64,000 nucleotides of DNA, from the NCBI GenBank assembly GCA_933228675.1, contig OW121743.1, positions 57,214,406 to 57,278,405 of the forward strand. The letters run 5' to 3'. The DNA comes from Stomorhina lunata. Taxonomy: Eukaryota > Arthropoda > Insecta > Diptera > Rhiniidae. How positions within the stretch are numbered: position 1 is the first letter of the stretch; the number at the start of each line of letters is the position of its first letter. Below the pieces are notes generated by a model. It was not told the DNA's origin and made no database searches. It saw only the letters and a program-made list of their open reading frames with translations. Made by a program: the position numbers and the translations under genes. Positions 48,061-60,145 of this stretch are shown one piece after another.

Positions 48061-49619
48061 AAAAAATATATATTATATAATTAATTGAGACTTAATTTAC
48101 ATATCAAACTCTAACAAACCTCATTAATTATCGCTTTTTACAAACTGACATTTACCTTCCAACAAAAAAACCTAAACCTCAATATTATATACCAATTACT
48201 AGAATTTTTTCTCACCTAATTAGTCTTGACATCTACCATTAAATCCAATTTTCCAATATGTGTTTTTTTTTTGTTATATTTAATCTTGACAAACTAATGG
48301 CTTAATTAATTATTTTATTTTAATTATTATTTATTTGTTTAATTAAGTTTCTAGAGCAAAAAAACAAAAAAGAAAATTTAAGAAAAAAACTCTGCAACAA
48401 ATAACGTCACAGAAATTTGTTTGTTTATATAAAAATCACTGTCGCATATAATTAAAAATAATAATAATAATATTTTAATAAATTAAAATAATAAAATTTA
48501 TTATTACAAGTCATTAATAAAATACCTTTGTAAATAATATTTTATTGGCGGAATCTGTTTAATAAAAAAATTTCTGACTATAAAAATAAAATTAATAAAA
48601 AGTAAATATTTGCTGGCAATTTATTTGTTTTGTGAGAAAATGGCAAAAAAATTTGGTTAAATAAATACAAATATGCCAGCGATTTTTTTAATAAAAATAT
48701 TTTTTATTTAAAAAAGTAGCACAAAAATTACATGAAAAAAGGCAAACATTTGTGGTAAGGCTAAATATAGTGGCTTAAATCAAAAATGCACGATTAAGCA
48801 AAGAGTTTAACTAATTTACAAAAAATGTTGCATACTTTAGGGAGGTATTAATGCTTAAATATGGTTAGATGTCATGAGTTAGACCACATTTAAGTAGATT
48901 TGCTTTTAAGAAGGAAATAAAGTAAAAAAAATGTTTAAAAAATCAGGCCCATAATCTGAGATCCATTTGCGGCATTTTAATCATGTTGTCTACTTTTAGA
49001 CGTCCTAAATTATTACAAATTTTATATTTTGTAAAATTTCTTAAAATTTTGATTCTCGTACAGATTTTTCTATACAAAACTGGTATAGCCAAAATTTTAA
49101 TTATTCTTTTCATTTCACTTATTTTTGAAACCCTCTTTAGCTCCCAAAAAAGTAATAAAAAAGTGTGGAAAGTAAAAAAGTGATAATTCTAAAAAATGTT
49201 GTGTATTTAAATCTATTGAGACACTATAATAATTCGCATTTAGTTTGTTTTTCAATAAAGAAAAGACAAAGTTTTTGATCTGTCTATTTTAAATATTCGT
49301 AGATAGTCCATACCACCAGAAGCCGATAAATTTTATGTGACTTTCGTAAACACCACGATAATAAAACGAAAATAAGTATTAAAATGGTTGGTGCCGCTTT
49401 GTTAAAGAACAGACAAAAACAAAATAGACAAGAAACAAAACAAAATCTCATTTATAGCAACAAAATACATGGTTCGAGAGACCAAAGAAATAAAATCTCG
49501 AACATTGTTGCCACGACACTACTATTTTTGTAAACATTGGGAATATTTTTGTAAATATTGGGAATATTTTTCACAACAGAAATAAATTCTAATATTAAGA
49601 TTATTATTTTTAATTAGAT
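48061..49619. other. Gene-free spacer
   Basis: AT-rich unique DNA with GCATACTTTAGGGAGG (about 48,831) and GTCTACTTTTAGACGTCC (about 48,986), more copies of the recurring spacer word. No gene supported. Confidence 0.5.
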
Positions 49620-51290
49620 ATTTTCGAGCCGAACAAAAATTTTCTATAAACAAATTTTTAATAAAAAAATTTCTTAGAAAAATTTTTGATAAAAAAAATT
49701 TTCTATAAAAAAACTTTTGATAAAAAAATTTTCTATAGAAAAAATTTTGATAAAAAAAGAAAAAGTTTTCTATAAAAAAATTTTTAATAAAAAAAATTTC
49801 TATAGAAAAATTGTTGATGAAAAAATTTCTTAAAAAAATTTTTGATAGAAAAACTTTTGATGAAAAAATTTTCTATAGAAAATTTTTGATAAAAAAATTT
49901 TCTATAGAAAAATTTTTGATAAAAAAATTTTCTATAGAAAAATTTTTGGTTAAAAAAGTTTTCTATAGAAAAATTTTTGATAAAAATTTTCCATAGAATA
50001 ATTTTTGATACAGAAATTTTCTGTAGAAAAATTTTTGATACGGAAATTTTCTGTAGAAAAATTTTTGATACAGAAATTTTCTGTAGAAAAATTTTTGATG
50101 AAAAAATTTCTTAGAAAAATTTTTGATGAAAATATTTCTTAGAAAAATTTTCAATATAAAAAAAATTCTATAGAAAAATTTTTGATAACAAAATATTCTA
50201 TAGAAAATTTTTGATAAAAAATTTTCAATAGAAAAATTTTTGATAAAAAATTTTCAATAAAAAAATTTTTGCTGAAAAAGATTTCTATAGAAAAATTTTT
50301 GATGAAAAAATTTCTTAGAAAAAATTTGATGAAAAAATTTCTTAGAAAAATTTTTGATGAAAAACTTTCTTAGAAAAATTTTTAATAAAGAAATTTTTAA
50401 TAAAAAAAATTTTATAGAAAATTTTTGATAAACAGTAGAAAAATTTTTGATAAAAAATTTTCAATAGAAAAATTTTTGTTGAAAAAGTTTTCTTAAAAAA
50501 GTTATTGTTGTAAAAGTTTTCTTAGAAAAATTTTTGATAAAAAAATTATTAGAAAAATTTTTGATAAAAAAAATTTTCTATTGAAAACCTTTTGATAAAA
50601 AATTTTCTATAGAAACATCTTTGATACAGAAAATTTCTATAGAAAAATTTTTGATGAAAAAATTTGTTAAACAAAAAATTTGATAAACAAAATATTCTAA
50701 AGAAAAACTTTTGATAAAAAATTTTCCATGGAAAAATTTTTGATAATAAAATTTTCTACAGAAAAATTTTTATTAAAAAATGTTTCTATAGAAAAACTTT
50801 TGATAAAAAAAATTTTCTATAGAAAAATTTTTGCTACAGAAATTTTCTTTAGAAAAATTTTTGATAAAAAAATTTTCTATAGAAAAACTTTTGATAAAAA
50901 AATTTCTTATAAAAATTTTTAATAAAAAAATTTTCTATAGAAAAACTTTTAACAAAAAATTTTCCATAGAAAAATTTTTGATACAGAAATTTTGTGTAGA
51001 AAAATTTTTGATAAAAAAATTGTCTATAGAAACATTTTTGATGAAAAAATTTCTTAGAAAAATTTTGATAAAAAAAAATCTATTGAAAAACTTTTGATAA
51101 AAAATTTTTAATAGAAAAATTTTTGATGAAAAAATTTTTGATACAGAAATTTTCTTTAGAAAAATTTTTGATAAAAAAATTTTCTATAGAAAAATCTTTG
51201 ATAAAAAAATTTTCTATAGAAAAATCTTTGATCAAAAAAAGTAGAAAAATTTTTGATAAAAATATTCAGAAAAATGGAGTAGAAAACTTA
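49620..51290 (-). repeat. ~29-30-bp satellite, family D, ~56 copies
   Basis: Units join TTTTCTATAGAAAA to ATTTTTGATAAAAAAA. The TGATA half aligns with the CGATATAAA half of the reverse-orientation family C, so D is a derivative of it in the same orientation. Variants with GATACAGAAATTTTCTGTAG and GATGAAAAAATTTCTTAG form local runs. Short Lys/Phe/Ile-rich frames on both strands are artefacts of the repeat. Confidence 0.92.
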
Positions 51291-51451
51291 TTTTTTTTAA
51301 AACGTTAGAACTACACATTGAAAAAATACCTATTTTATTTAAAAGTGTAAACGGCAACTCTGTCGACTATATTTTTGTTCTGTTCTCTTTGCGCCGAACC
51401 GTGATTTTAAGGGATATAAAGAGAATAATTAGAAAAAATTATTTGGTTTAA
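51291..51451. other. Short spacer
   Basis: Unique sequence with a less AT-rich patch (GTTCTCTTTGCGCCGAACCG). Nothing else seen. Confidence 0.5.
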
Positions 51452-51496
51452 ATTTATTACAAGTATTTATTAGAATAATAAATACTTGTAATAAAT
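51452..51496. repeat. Perfect inverted repeat, 20-bp arms, 5-base loop
   Basis: The left arm 51,452-51,471 (ATTTATTACAAGTATTTATT) is perfectly complementary to 51,477-51,496, with loop AGAAT. It can form a hairpin in RNA or a cruciform in DNA. It lies alone in non-satellite DNA. Confidence 0.9.
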
Positions 51497-51559
51497 AAGC
51501 ATCCTAGTGCAATGATTTCATGTAAAACTTTTCAATTCAAAATTTGAAAACAACATTTT

Positions 51560-51656
51560 TTTTACGAAAAAATTTAAACGAACAATTTTTTACGAAAAAA
51601 TTTAAACGTACAATTTTTTTAGGAAAAAATTTAAACGAACAATTTTTTACGAAAAT
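51560..51656. repeat. Short tandem repeat, 28-29-bp period, 3.3 copies
   Basis: ACGAAAAAATTTAAACGAAC restarts at 51,564, 51,592, 51,621 (as AGG...) and 51,649, separated by short T runs. The period equals that of the large satellites, but the CTATAG palindrome is absent. Confidence 0.8.
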
Positions 51657-54030
51657 ATAATGAAGAAGTTTAACATTATTATGGCACTCGAATCGTGTTG
51701 CATATTTTTGGGCACCTCAAAATATATATTTGTAGAAAATAATCAACTTAAGATGTCAGTTTAAGTCTACTTTCCTCTATAATATTTTTAAAATCAAAAA
51801 TCTTCTCTGTGTTTTTTTTTTTCAAAATTTGTATATTTTTGGGTGACTCAAATTGTACTGAAAATTTTTTATAAAGAAGAATTTTCTATTAAGAAATTTT
51901 TCAAACAAAAAATTTGTTTTGAAAATTTTCTGACAATTTCTTCATCAAAAAAATTATATCGGAAAAATCATATATATTTTTTTTTTTCGAAAAATAGACT
52001 TAAAATTAAGATTTAATAAAAAAATTAAAAAAAAAATACTTAGAAAAATTTTAATATTAAAAAATTTGCTAACTCACAAATTTTTTAAATTTCTTTATAA
52101 AACATTTTTATATCGAAATATTTTTGTAGTAGAAATTTTTTTTATCGATTAGAAGAAGTTCGTTCTTGTTGGAAATCACAGGAACAAATTTTACAGCCTA
52201 CTCACAAGAGTACAAAATTACCCGAAAAGTAGGTTTCACTTTTTCTACTCCATATAATTACTAAAACCCTGCAGCCTTAAAATATTTTAGAAGGTCTCTT
52301 TTTGATCAAAAGCTTTTAAAAAACTTACTGTACTTTTATTAAACTTTTGTTAATTATATTGTTTATTAGTAAAATTAAAATATTTCTTATAAATATTTGC
52401 TTATCATCTTCCATTCAAGGCGACAATAAAATTTACACAAACTTCTTAAGTCTTCTTATCAGTGTTAGAAATCAGCCTGGAAGTAGGCTTCACTTTTTTT
52501 GCTTCAGACTATTTTTGAACTCTGTAACCTAAATCTGTCCGCTTTTTTATGACATTTTTAACGTAAGTTCGATTCCTTTTATTAAACATGTTTTATTTGT
52601 AATTTAGTGATATGTTGTTAGTACTTTTATGACTAATATTTTAACAAAACTAAACAATTTCACAAAAAAATGATTATAAAGAACTTTCATTCTAAAAAAG
52701 AGATCTAACATCTTGTGTTACCACGACAACAAATTTCAATAGATTATTTTTTTAGCTTAAAATTTCCCTAAAAGTAGTCTATACTTTTTTAACTCTACAT
52801 CATTTTGAAAACTCTGAAACCTAAAAGTATACCTTATTTTTCTTTCAGTGCCATTTTTTATAAACTTTTGTTATTTGTCGTAAACAATTATGTAGCTGCC
52901 TTTAAAAAAGTGCCTTATCTCTCTCTCCTTTAGTTTTTTAAATGATTTTTCATTTATTACGTAAATAACAATAATTATTAATTACATTAATTTTAATTAT
53001 TATGCTATTTTAACAACACAACTATGCATTTTTTTTCGTTCGAAAGCTCTGTTTATTGAAAAGTATTTATGCAACGTTATGCAAGTATTTATCTTGTCAA
53101 CTTTATGTTGCTGCCCTTTTAATCCTATTTACCAGGTTTTATGTTAAAGGTATACGAGCGTGTAGCCAGCAAAAAGGGCTAAATATTTTTGACAATTAGA
53201 AGAAATTTGTTATGAAAACTGACGAAAAATCGATATCGATTGAAAACTTAGACTTTTAAGCAAATATTGTATAAAATACCTTAGGTTAACCTAAAAGTAT
53301 GCTACACAAATGTTTCTGAAATATTTTACATAACAATAGAAATCGAGTGCGGCTTCTGTTTTTAAATAAAGTAAAGACTATTTCATTATAACTCCAACTT
53401 TATTTAAGAAAAGATTTTGCTTTCAAATCAAAAATGCCTAAAAAATCACTTAACCAAAATTACCTGCCAAATACCTACATTTATGTATTTGTTATTATAT
53501 AAAAACTGAGTGTGTATTTACATAAAATTAAATATATTTAAATGTTTTATGTAATTGTGTGTAAGTTTATTTGCTTTAAATATTGAAAAAACATTAATTA
53601 TAATTATGGCAATTATTTTGTGTGAATTTACAAGTCCAATATATTTTTGCACCCGCTCATAAACGTTAATAAATGAACTCATTTGAGTGAGTGTGAGCTT
53701 TATAAATACAATTACACGTGCATGTTATAAAAGGCCAGGTGGAAAATTTTTGATAGAAATTCGAGAAGACCGTGAAAGGACCCTAAGGCTTTGATTGCGA
53801 AATGAAAACATAAAAAATATAATAAAAATTTTGTTGCATACTTTTGGGAGGTTTGAAAAATTATTTTTCTTTAATTGAGTTAATGGTGTTATATGTCAAA
53901 TGTGAACATAAATGTAATAATTATTAAAGTTCTCATTTGAATTCATTTTAATACCAATGGACCTACATTAATGGGCAACCATGTATAATATCATAAAATT
54001 GAAAATTATTTTATACTTCCTTAAAATATG
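51657..54030. other. Gene-free spacer
   Basis: Mostly unique AT-rich DNA with a few decayed family-C-like words at 51,860-52,140. Several copies of an AAAGTAGnCTnnACTTTTT / CCTAAAAGTATGC-type word occur, near 52,228, 52,488, 52,770, 52,816, 53,289 and, inverted, 53,834. No gene supported. Confidence 0.5.
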
Positions 54031-55672
54031 CAATATTTCTATATAAATATTTTTCTAGAGAAAAATTTCTTTAGAAATATTTTTCTAAGGAAAAATGTAC
54101 TATAGAAATATTTTTCTAGAAAAAAAAAATTTTAAAAGAAATACTTTTCTATAGAAAAATATTTCTATCTAGAAACGTATTTCTATCGAAATTTTTTCTA
54201 TAGAAAAAAATTTCGATAGAAATAATTTTCTATAGAAAAAATTTCGATAGAAATATTTTTCTATAGAAAAAATTTCGATAGAAATATTTTTCTATAGAAA
54301 AAATTTCGATAGAAATATTTTTCTATAGAAAAAATTTCGATAGAAATATTTTTCTATAGAAAAAATTTCGATAGAAATATTTTTCTATAGAAAAAATTTC
54401 GATAGAAATATTTTTCTATAGAAAAAATTTCGATAGAAATATTTTTCTATAGAAAAAATTTCGATAGAAATATTTTTCTATAGAAAATATTTCGATAGAA
54501 ATATTTTTCTATAGAAAAAATTTCGATAGAAATATTTTTCTATAGAAAAAATTTCGATAGAAATATTTTTCTATAGAAAAAATTTCGATAGAAATATTTT
54601 TCTATAGAAAAAATTTCGATAGAAATATTTTTCTATAGAAAAATTTTCGTTAGAAATTTTTTTCTATAGAAAAAATTTCGATAGAAATTTTTTTCTATAG
54701 AAAAATTTTCGTTAGAAATTTTTTTCTATAGAAAAATTTTCGTTAGAAAATTTTTTCTATAGAAAAATTTTCGTTAGAAATTTTTGTCTATAGAAAAATT
54801 TTCGTTAGAAATTTTTTTCTATAGAAAAATTTTCGTTAGAAATTTTTTTCTATAGAAAAATTTTTTTCTATAGAAAAATTTTTTCTATAGAAAAATTTTC
54901 GTTAGAAATTTTTTTCTATAGAAAAATTTTCGTTAGAAATTTTTTCTATAGAAAAATTTTTGTTAGAAATTTTTTCTATAGAAAAATTTTCGTTAGAAAT
55001 TTTTTTCTTTAGAAAAATTTTTGTTAGAAATTTTTTTCTATAGAAAAATTTTCGTTAGAAATTTTTTCTATAGAAAAATTTTTGTTAGAAATTTTTTCTA
55101 TAGAAAAATTTTCGTTAGAAATTTTTTTCTTTAGAAAAATTTTTGTTAGAAATTTTTTTCTTTAGAAAAATTTTTGTTAGAAATTTTTTTCTTTAGAAAA
55201 ATTTTTGTTAGAAATTTTTTTCTTATAAAAAATTTTCGTTAGAAATTTTTTACTTTTGAAAAATTTTCGTTAGAAATATTTTTCTATAGAAAAATTTTGG
55301 AAAGAATTATTTTTCTTTAGAAAAAAATTTTCTTTAGAAAAATTTTTTAAAGAATTATTTTTCTTTAGAAAAAAATTTTCTTTAGAAAAAAATTTTCTTT
55401 AGAAAAAATTTGGAAAAATTTTTTTTCTTTAGAAAAATTTTGGAAAGAAATATTTTTCTTTAGAAAAATTTTGGAAAGAATTATTTTTCTTTCGAAAAAA
55501 TTTGGAAAGAAATATTTTTCTTTAGAAAAATTTTGGAAAGAATAATTTTTCTTTAGACAAATTATGGAAAGAAATATTTTTCGTTAGAAAAATTTAGGAA
55601 AGAAATATTTTTCTTTCCAAATATTTTGGAAAGATATATTTTTCTTTGGAAAAATTTTGGAAAGAAATATTT
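54031..55672. repeat. 31-bp satellite, family E, ~53 copies in three sub-blocks
   Basis: The unit joins TTTTCTATAGAAAA to AATTTCGATAGAAATA. 54,140-54,640 is almost perfectly homogeneous. 54,640-55,260 uses TTTTCGTTAGAAATTTT. 55,290-55,670 uses GGAAAGAAATATTTTTC, and the palindromic CTATAG has become CTTTAG. Homogenisation by blocks is clear. Confidence 0.93.
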
Positions 55673-57018
55673 GTCTATATTGAACGGTCAATTTAAGATA
55701 TTGAAATTTCTTTTTATTTCCTAATAGGCTTTTGTGCATTGCAAATAAATATCATAAATACTGGTTACCGGGATTTACAATACCCTTTCCCACCTCCTAT
55801 TGGTGGCAAATGCATTCAAGTTGAATTGTTCATTAGTTAACATTTTAAACAGAAATAACATTTAAATTCAAAAACATTTATTTATTGAATATTTTTCTCA
55901 CTCTTAAGTTGAAATGAAAAAAATATGTTTTAGTAATTACTTTAAATGGTTTGTTTTTATTAAATTTAATTTATAATAAATTTACCTCTCTATCATATTT
56001 AAAATATGATTAATATTTAATGAAAATAAAACCAGATTAAAACACAATTACGTTCATAAATGAATTTAAAATCAATGAAGTAGAGGTTAGCAAAAAGTAG
56101 AGCCTATTTTAAGGGTAAGGCAAAAATTTATCTAAAATTATTCTAACAGAGAATTAACCGATAATTGAATAATTAAGCTATTAAATAATTTATTTTTCCA
56201 CTTTAAATCCAAATCTGTATTCAATCAATTTTTAACATAAAATAAAATTATTCATTTTACATTTCAAACACCCTTAAGTATGCTTCACTATTATTAACAT
56301 TAATTATCTCAAAGAGCATACTTTAAGTATTGATAGTAATTACTTAAAACTTTTGAAAAGCTTCCAATAATATATAATTATATAGCTTTGCTTTGGCCCC
56401 TTTCAATATTTATATATACTCAGAATAATATTAATATTTCTTTTTAATTTGCCGCTGCACAAGCACCTAAAAGCCTGCTAAAGAAAATCTACCTTTTAAT
56501 TTGCTTTACTGAGTATTTTCTTTATATTTATGTAATTTTGTACAATTAATTAAACTTTGCTCAACGATAATTATATGCCTTAAATGGCGTAAAGTGGTAC
56601 GAACTGAAAGATATTTTTTTATTTTCTTATTTCGTGCAACATCATTATTATCGAAATTAACAGAAATAAATACTTAGCTGTAGCAATTACGCAAATTAAA
56701 TGAAATGCAACAATCATAATGCAAAAGTACATTAACAATACAATGCAATACAATAATTGAAATAATTTATAATGGAAAAATTCGATTAAAAGGAAGAACA
56801 ATTGATTAAAAAAAAGAGCAATATAAATATTTACAATGAAGTTACGAGTATGTACTAATAAATGTTAAGTGATTAAAAAGTCAATTGTTAAAGTATATAT
56901 TAAGGCATAAATCCTAGAAATATATCTTAAAATATAAAGTCTAGAAATATACCTTTAAATATAAAGCCTGAAGATATGCTATGATTTTTTTTAATTACAA
57001 TAAATTGTAAACTTCTAT
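55673..57018. other. Gene-free spacer
   Basis: Unique AT-rich DNA with CCCTTAAGTATGCTTCAC at about 56,272 (recurring spacer word). A 60-codon minus-strand frame at 56,619-56,801 is hydrophobic but has no recognisable family; not called. Confidence 0.5.
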
Positions 57019-59307
57019 AATTGAGACTAAGACAGGAACTAAGACATAGACTAAGAGATAGACTAAGACATAGACTAAGGCATAGACTAAGGCATAGACT
57101 AAGGCATAGACTAAGACATAGACTAAGACATAGACTTAGACATAGATTAAGACATAGACTAAGACATAGACTAAGACATAGACTAAGACATAGACTAAGA
57201 CATAGACTAAGACATAGACTAAGACATAGACTAAGACAAAGACTAAGAAATAGACTAAGACATAGACTTAGACATAGACTAAGAAATAGACTAAGACATA
57301 GACTAAGATATAGACTAAGATATAGACTAAGACATAGACTAAGACATAGACTAAGACATAGACTAAGACATAGACTAAGACATAGACTAAGACATAGACT
57401 AAGACATAGACTAAGACATAGACTAAGACATAGACTAAGACATAGACTAAGACATAGACTAAGACATATACTAAGACATAGACTAAGGCATAGACTAAGA
57501 CATAGACTAAGACATAGACAAAGACATAGACTAAGACATAGACTAAGACATAGACTAAGACATAGACTAAGATATAGACTAAGACATAGACTAAGATATA
57601 GACTAAGACATAGACTAAGACATAGACTAAGATATAGAAAAAGACATAGACTAAGACAAAGACAAAGACATAGACTAAGATATAGACTAAGGCATAGATT
57701 AAGACATAGACTAAGACATAGACTAAGACATAGACTAAGACATAGACTAAGACATAGACTAAGACATAGACTAAGACATAGACTAAGACATAGACTAAGA
57801 CATAGACTTAGACATAGATTAAGACATAGACTAAGACATAGACTAAGACATAGACTAAGACATAGACTAAGACATAGACTAAGACATAGACTAAGACATA
57901 GACTAAGACATAGACTAAGACATAGACTAAGATATAGACTAAGATATAGACTAAGACATAGACTAAGACATAGACTAAGACATAGACTAAGACATAGACT
58001 AAGACATAGACTAAGACATAGACTAAGACATAGACTAAGACATAGACTAAGACATAGACTAAGACATAGACTAAGACATAGACTAAGACATAGACTAAGA
58101 CATAGACTAAGACATAGACTAAGACATAGACTAAGACATAGACTAAGACATAGACTAAGACATAGACTAAGACATAGACTAAGACATAGACTAAGACATA
58201 GACTAAGACATAGACTAAGACATAGACTAAGACATAGACTAAGACATAGACTAAAACATAGACTAAGACATAGACTAAGACATAGACTAAGACATAGACT
58301 AAGACATAGACTAAGACATAGACTAAGACATAGACTAAGACATAGACTAAGACATAGACTAAGACATAGACTACAACATAGACTAAGTCATAGACTAAGA
58401 CATAGACTAAGACATAGACTAAGACATAGACTAAGACATAAAGACATAGACTAAGACATAGACTAAGACATAGACTAAGACATAAAGACATAGACTAAGA
58501 CATAGACTAAGACATAGACTAAGACATAGACTAAGACATAGACTAAGACATAGACTAAGACATAGACTAAGACATAGACTAAGACATAGACTAAGACATA
58601 GACTAAGACATAGACTAAGACATAGACTAAGACATAGACTAAGACATAGACTAAGACATAGACTAAGACATAGACTAAGACATAGACTAAGACATAGACT
58701 AAGACATAGACTAAGACATAGACTAAGACATAGACTAAGACATAGACTAAGACATAGACTAAGACATAGACTAAGACATAGACTAAGACATAGACTAAGA
58801 CATAGACTAAGACATAGACTAAGACATAGACTAAGACATAGACTAAGACATAGACTAAGACATAGACTAAGACATAGACTAAGACATAGACTAAGACATA
58901 GACTAAGACATAGACTAAGACATAGACTAAGACATAGACTAAGACATAGACTAAGACATAGACTAAGACATAGACTAAGACATAGACTAAGACATAGACT
59001 AAGACATAGACTAAGACATAGACTAAGACATAGACTAAGACATAGACTAAGACATAGACTAAGACATAGACTAAGACATAGACTAAGACATAGACTAAGA
59101 CATAGACTAAGACATAGACTAAGACATAGACTAAGACATAGACTAAGACATAGACTAAGACATAGACTAAGACATAGACTAAGACATAGACTAAGACATA
59201 GACTAAGACATAGACTAAGACATAGACTAAGACATAGACTAAGACATAGACTAAGACATAGACTAAGACATAGACTAAGACATAGACTAAGACACAGACT
59301 AAGATTT
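57019..59307. repeat. 12-bp satellite (AGACTAAGACAT)n, ~190 units
   Basis: Units are AGACTAAGACAT with occasional variants (GGCAT, GATAT, GAAAT) up to about 58,430. Phase slips of a partial unit (CATAAAGACAT) occur near 58,441 and 58,485. From about 58,496 to 59,289 every unit is identical. Because 12 is a multiple of 3 and some frames lack stops, long Arg-Leu-Arg-His, Cys-Leu-Ser-Leu and Val-Leu-Val-Tyr frames appear; they are not genes. Confidence 0.97.
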
Positions 59308-59329
59308 AAACTCACTTTTTTAAGAAATA

Positions 59330-60060
59330 TAAAGTTATTGATAACTTTTCTATAGAAATACTTTTCTATAGAAATATTCATCGATAGTTATCGATAACTT
59401 TTCTATAGAAATATAAAGTTATTGATAACTTTTCTATAACAAAAGATAGAAATCGATAACTTTTCTATAGAAATAGAAAGTTATCGATAACTTTCTTATA
59501 AAAATAGAAAGTTATTGATAACTTTTCTATAGAAATAGAAAGTTATCAAAAACATTTCTATAGAAATAGAAAGTTATCGTTCACTTTTCTATAGAAATAT
59601 AAAGTTACCGACAAGTGTTTTATAGAAATATAATGTTATCGATAAGTTTTCTATAGAAATAGAAAGTTATCGATAACTTTTCTATAGAAATAGAAAGTTA
59701 CCGATAACTTTTCTATAGTAATAGAAAGTTATCGATAACTTTTCTATAGAAATAGAATGTTATCGATAACTTTTCTATAGAAATATAAAGTTATCGAAAA
59801 GATTTCTATGGAGATATAAAGTTGTCGATAAGTTTTCTATGGAAATATAAAGTTATCGATAACTTTTCTATAGAAATAGAAAGTTATTGATAACTTTTCT
59901 ATAGAAATAGAAAGTTATAGATAACTTGTCTATAAAATATAAATTTATCGATAACTTTTCTATGGGAATGGAAAGGTATGAATAACTTTTCTATAGCAGT
60001 AGACAGTTGTCGATAACATTTCTATATAAATGTAAAGTTAACTATAACATTTCTAACGAA
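59330..60060. repeat. 31-bp satellite, family F (TATCGATA-rich), ~23 copies
   Basis: Each unit joins the palindromes GTTATCGATAAC and TTTTCTATAGAAA with an ATAGAAA linker. Many units have one or two substitutions in the ATCGAT core. The block 59,430-59,690 is nearly identical to 62,091-62,351. Confidence 0.93.
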
Positions 60061-60145
60061 ATTAAGACATAGACTAAGAACTAGGCTATGACTTTACTAA
60101 GACAAAGACTAGTGTTAAAGCATATACTAAGTCAGAGACTAATAG
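60061..60145. repeat. Decayed 12-bp satellite remnant
   Basis: About seven diverged units (AAGACATAGACTAAGAACTA, GACAAAGACTAG, AAGTCAGAGACTAAT) stand just after the family-F array. Confidence 0.75.

Noticed and set aside
57021..58454. A 477-codon Arg-Leu-Arg-His repeat frame (and the similar 110-codon frame at 61,549-61,881)
   Set aside because: It is the in-frame reading of a 12-bp satellite, with no codon bias or flanking gene structure; the frame breaks at the partial-unit slips.
57808..59381. Minus-strand Val-Leu-Val-Tyr and Cys-Leu-Ser-Leu repeat frames
   Set aside because: Same satellite read on the other strand; 12 is divisible by 3, so stop-free frames are automatic.
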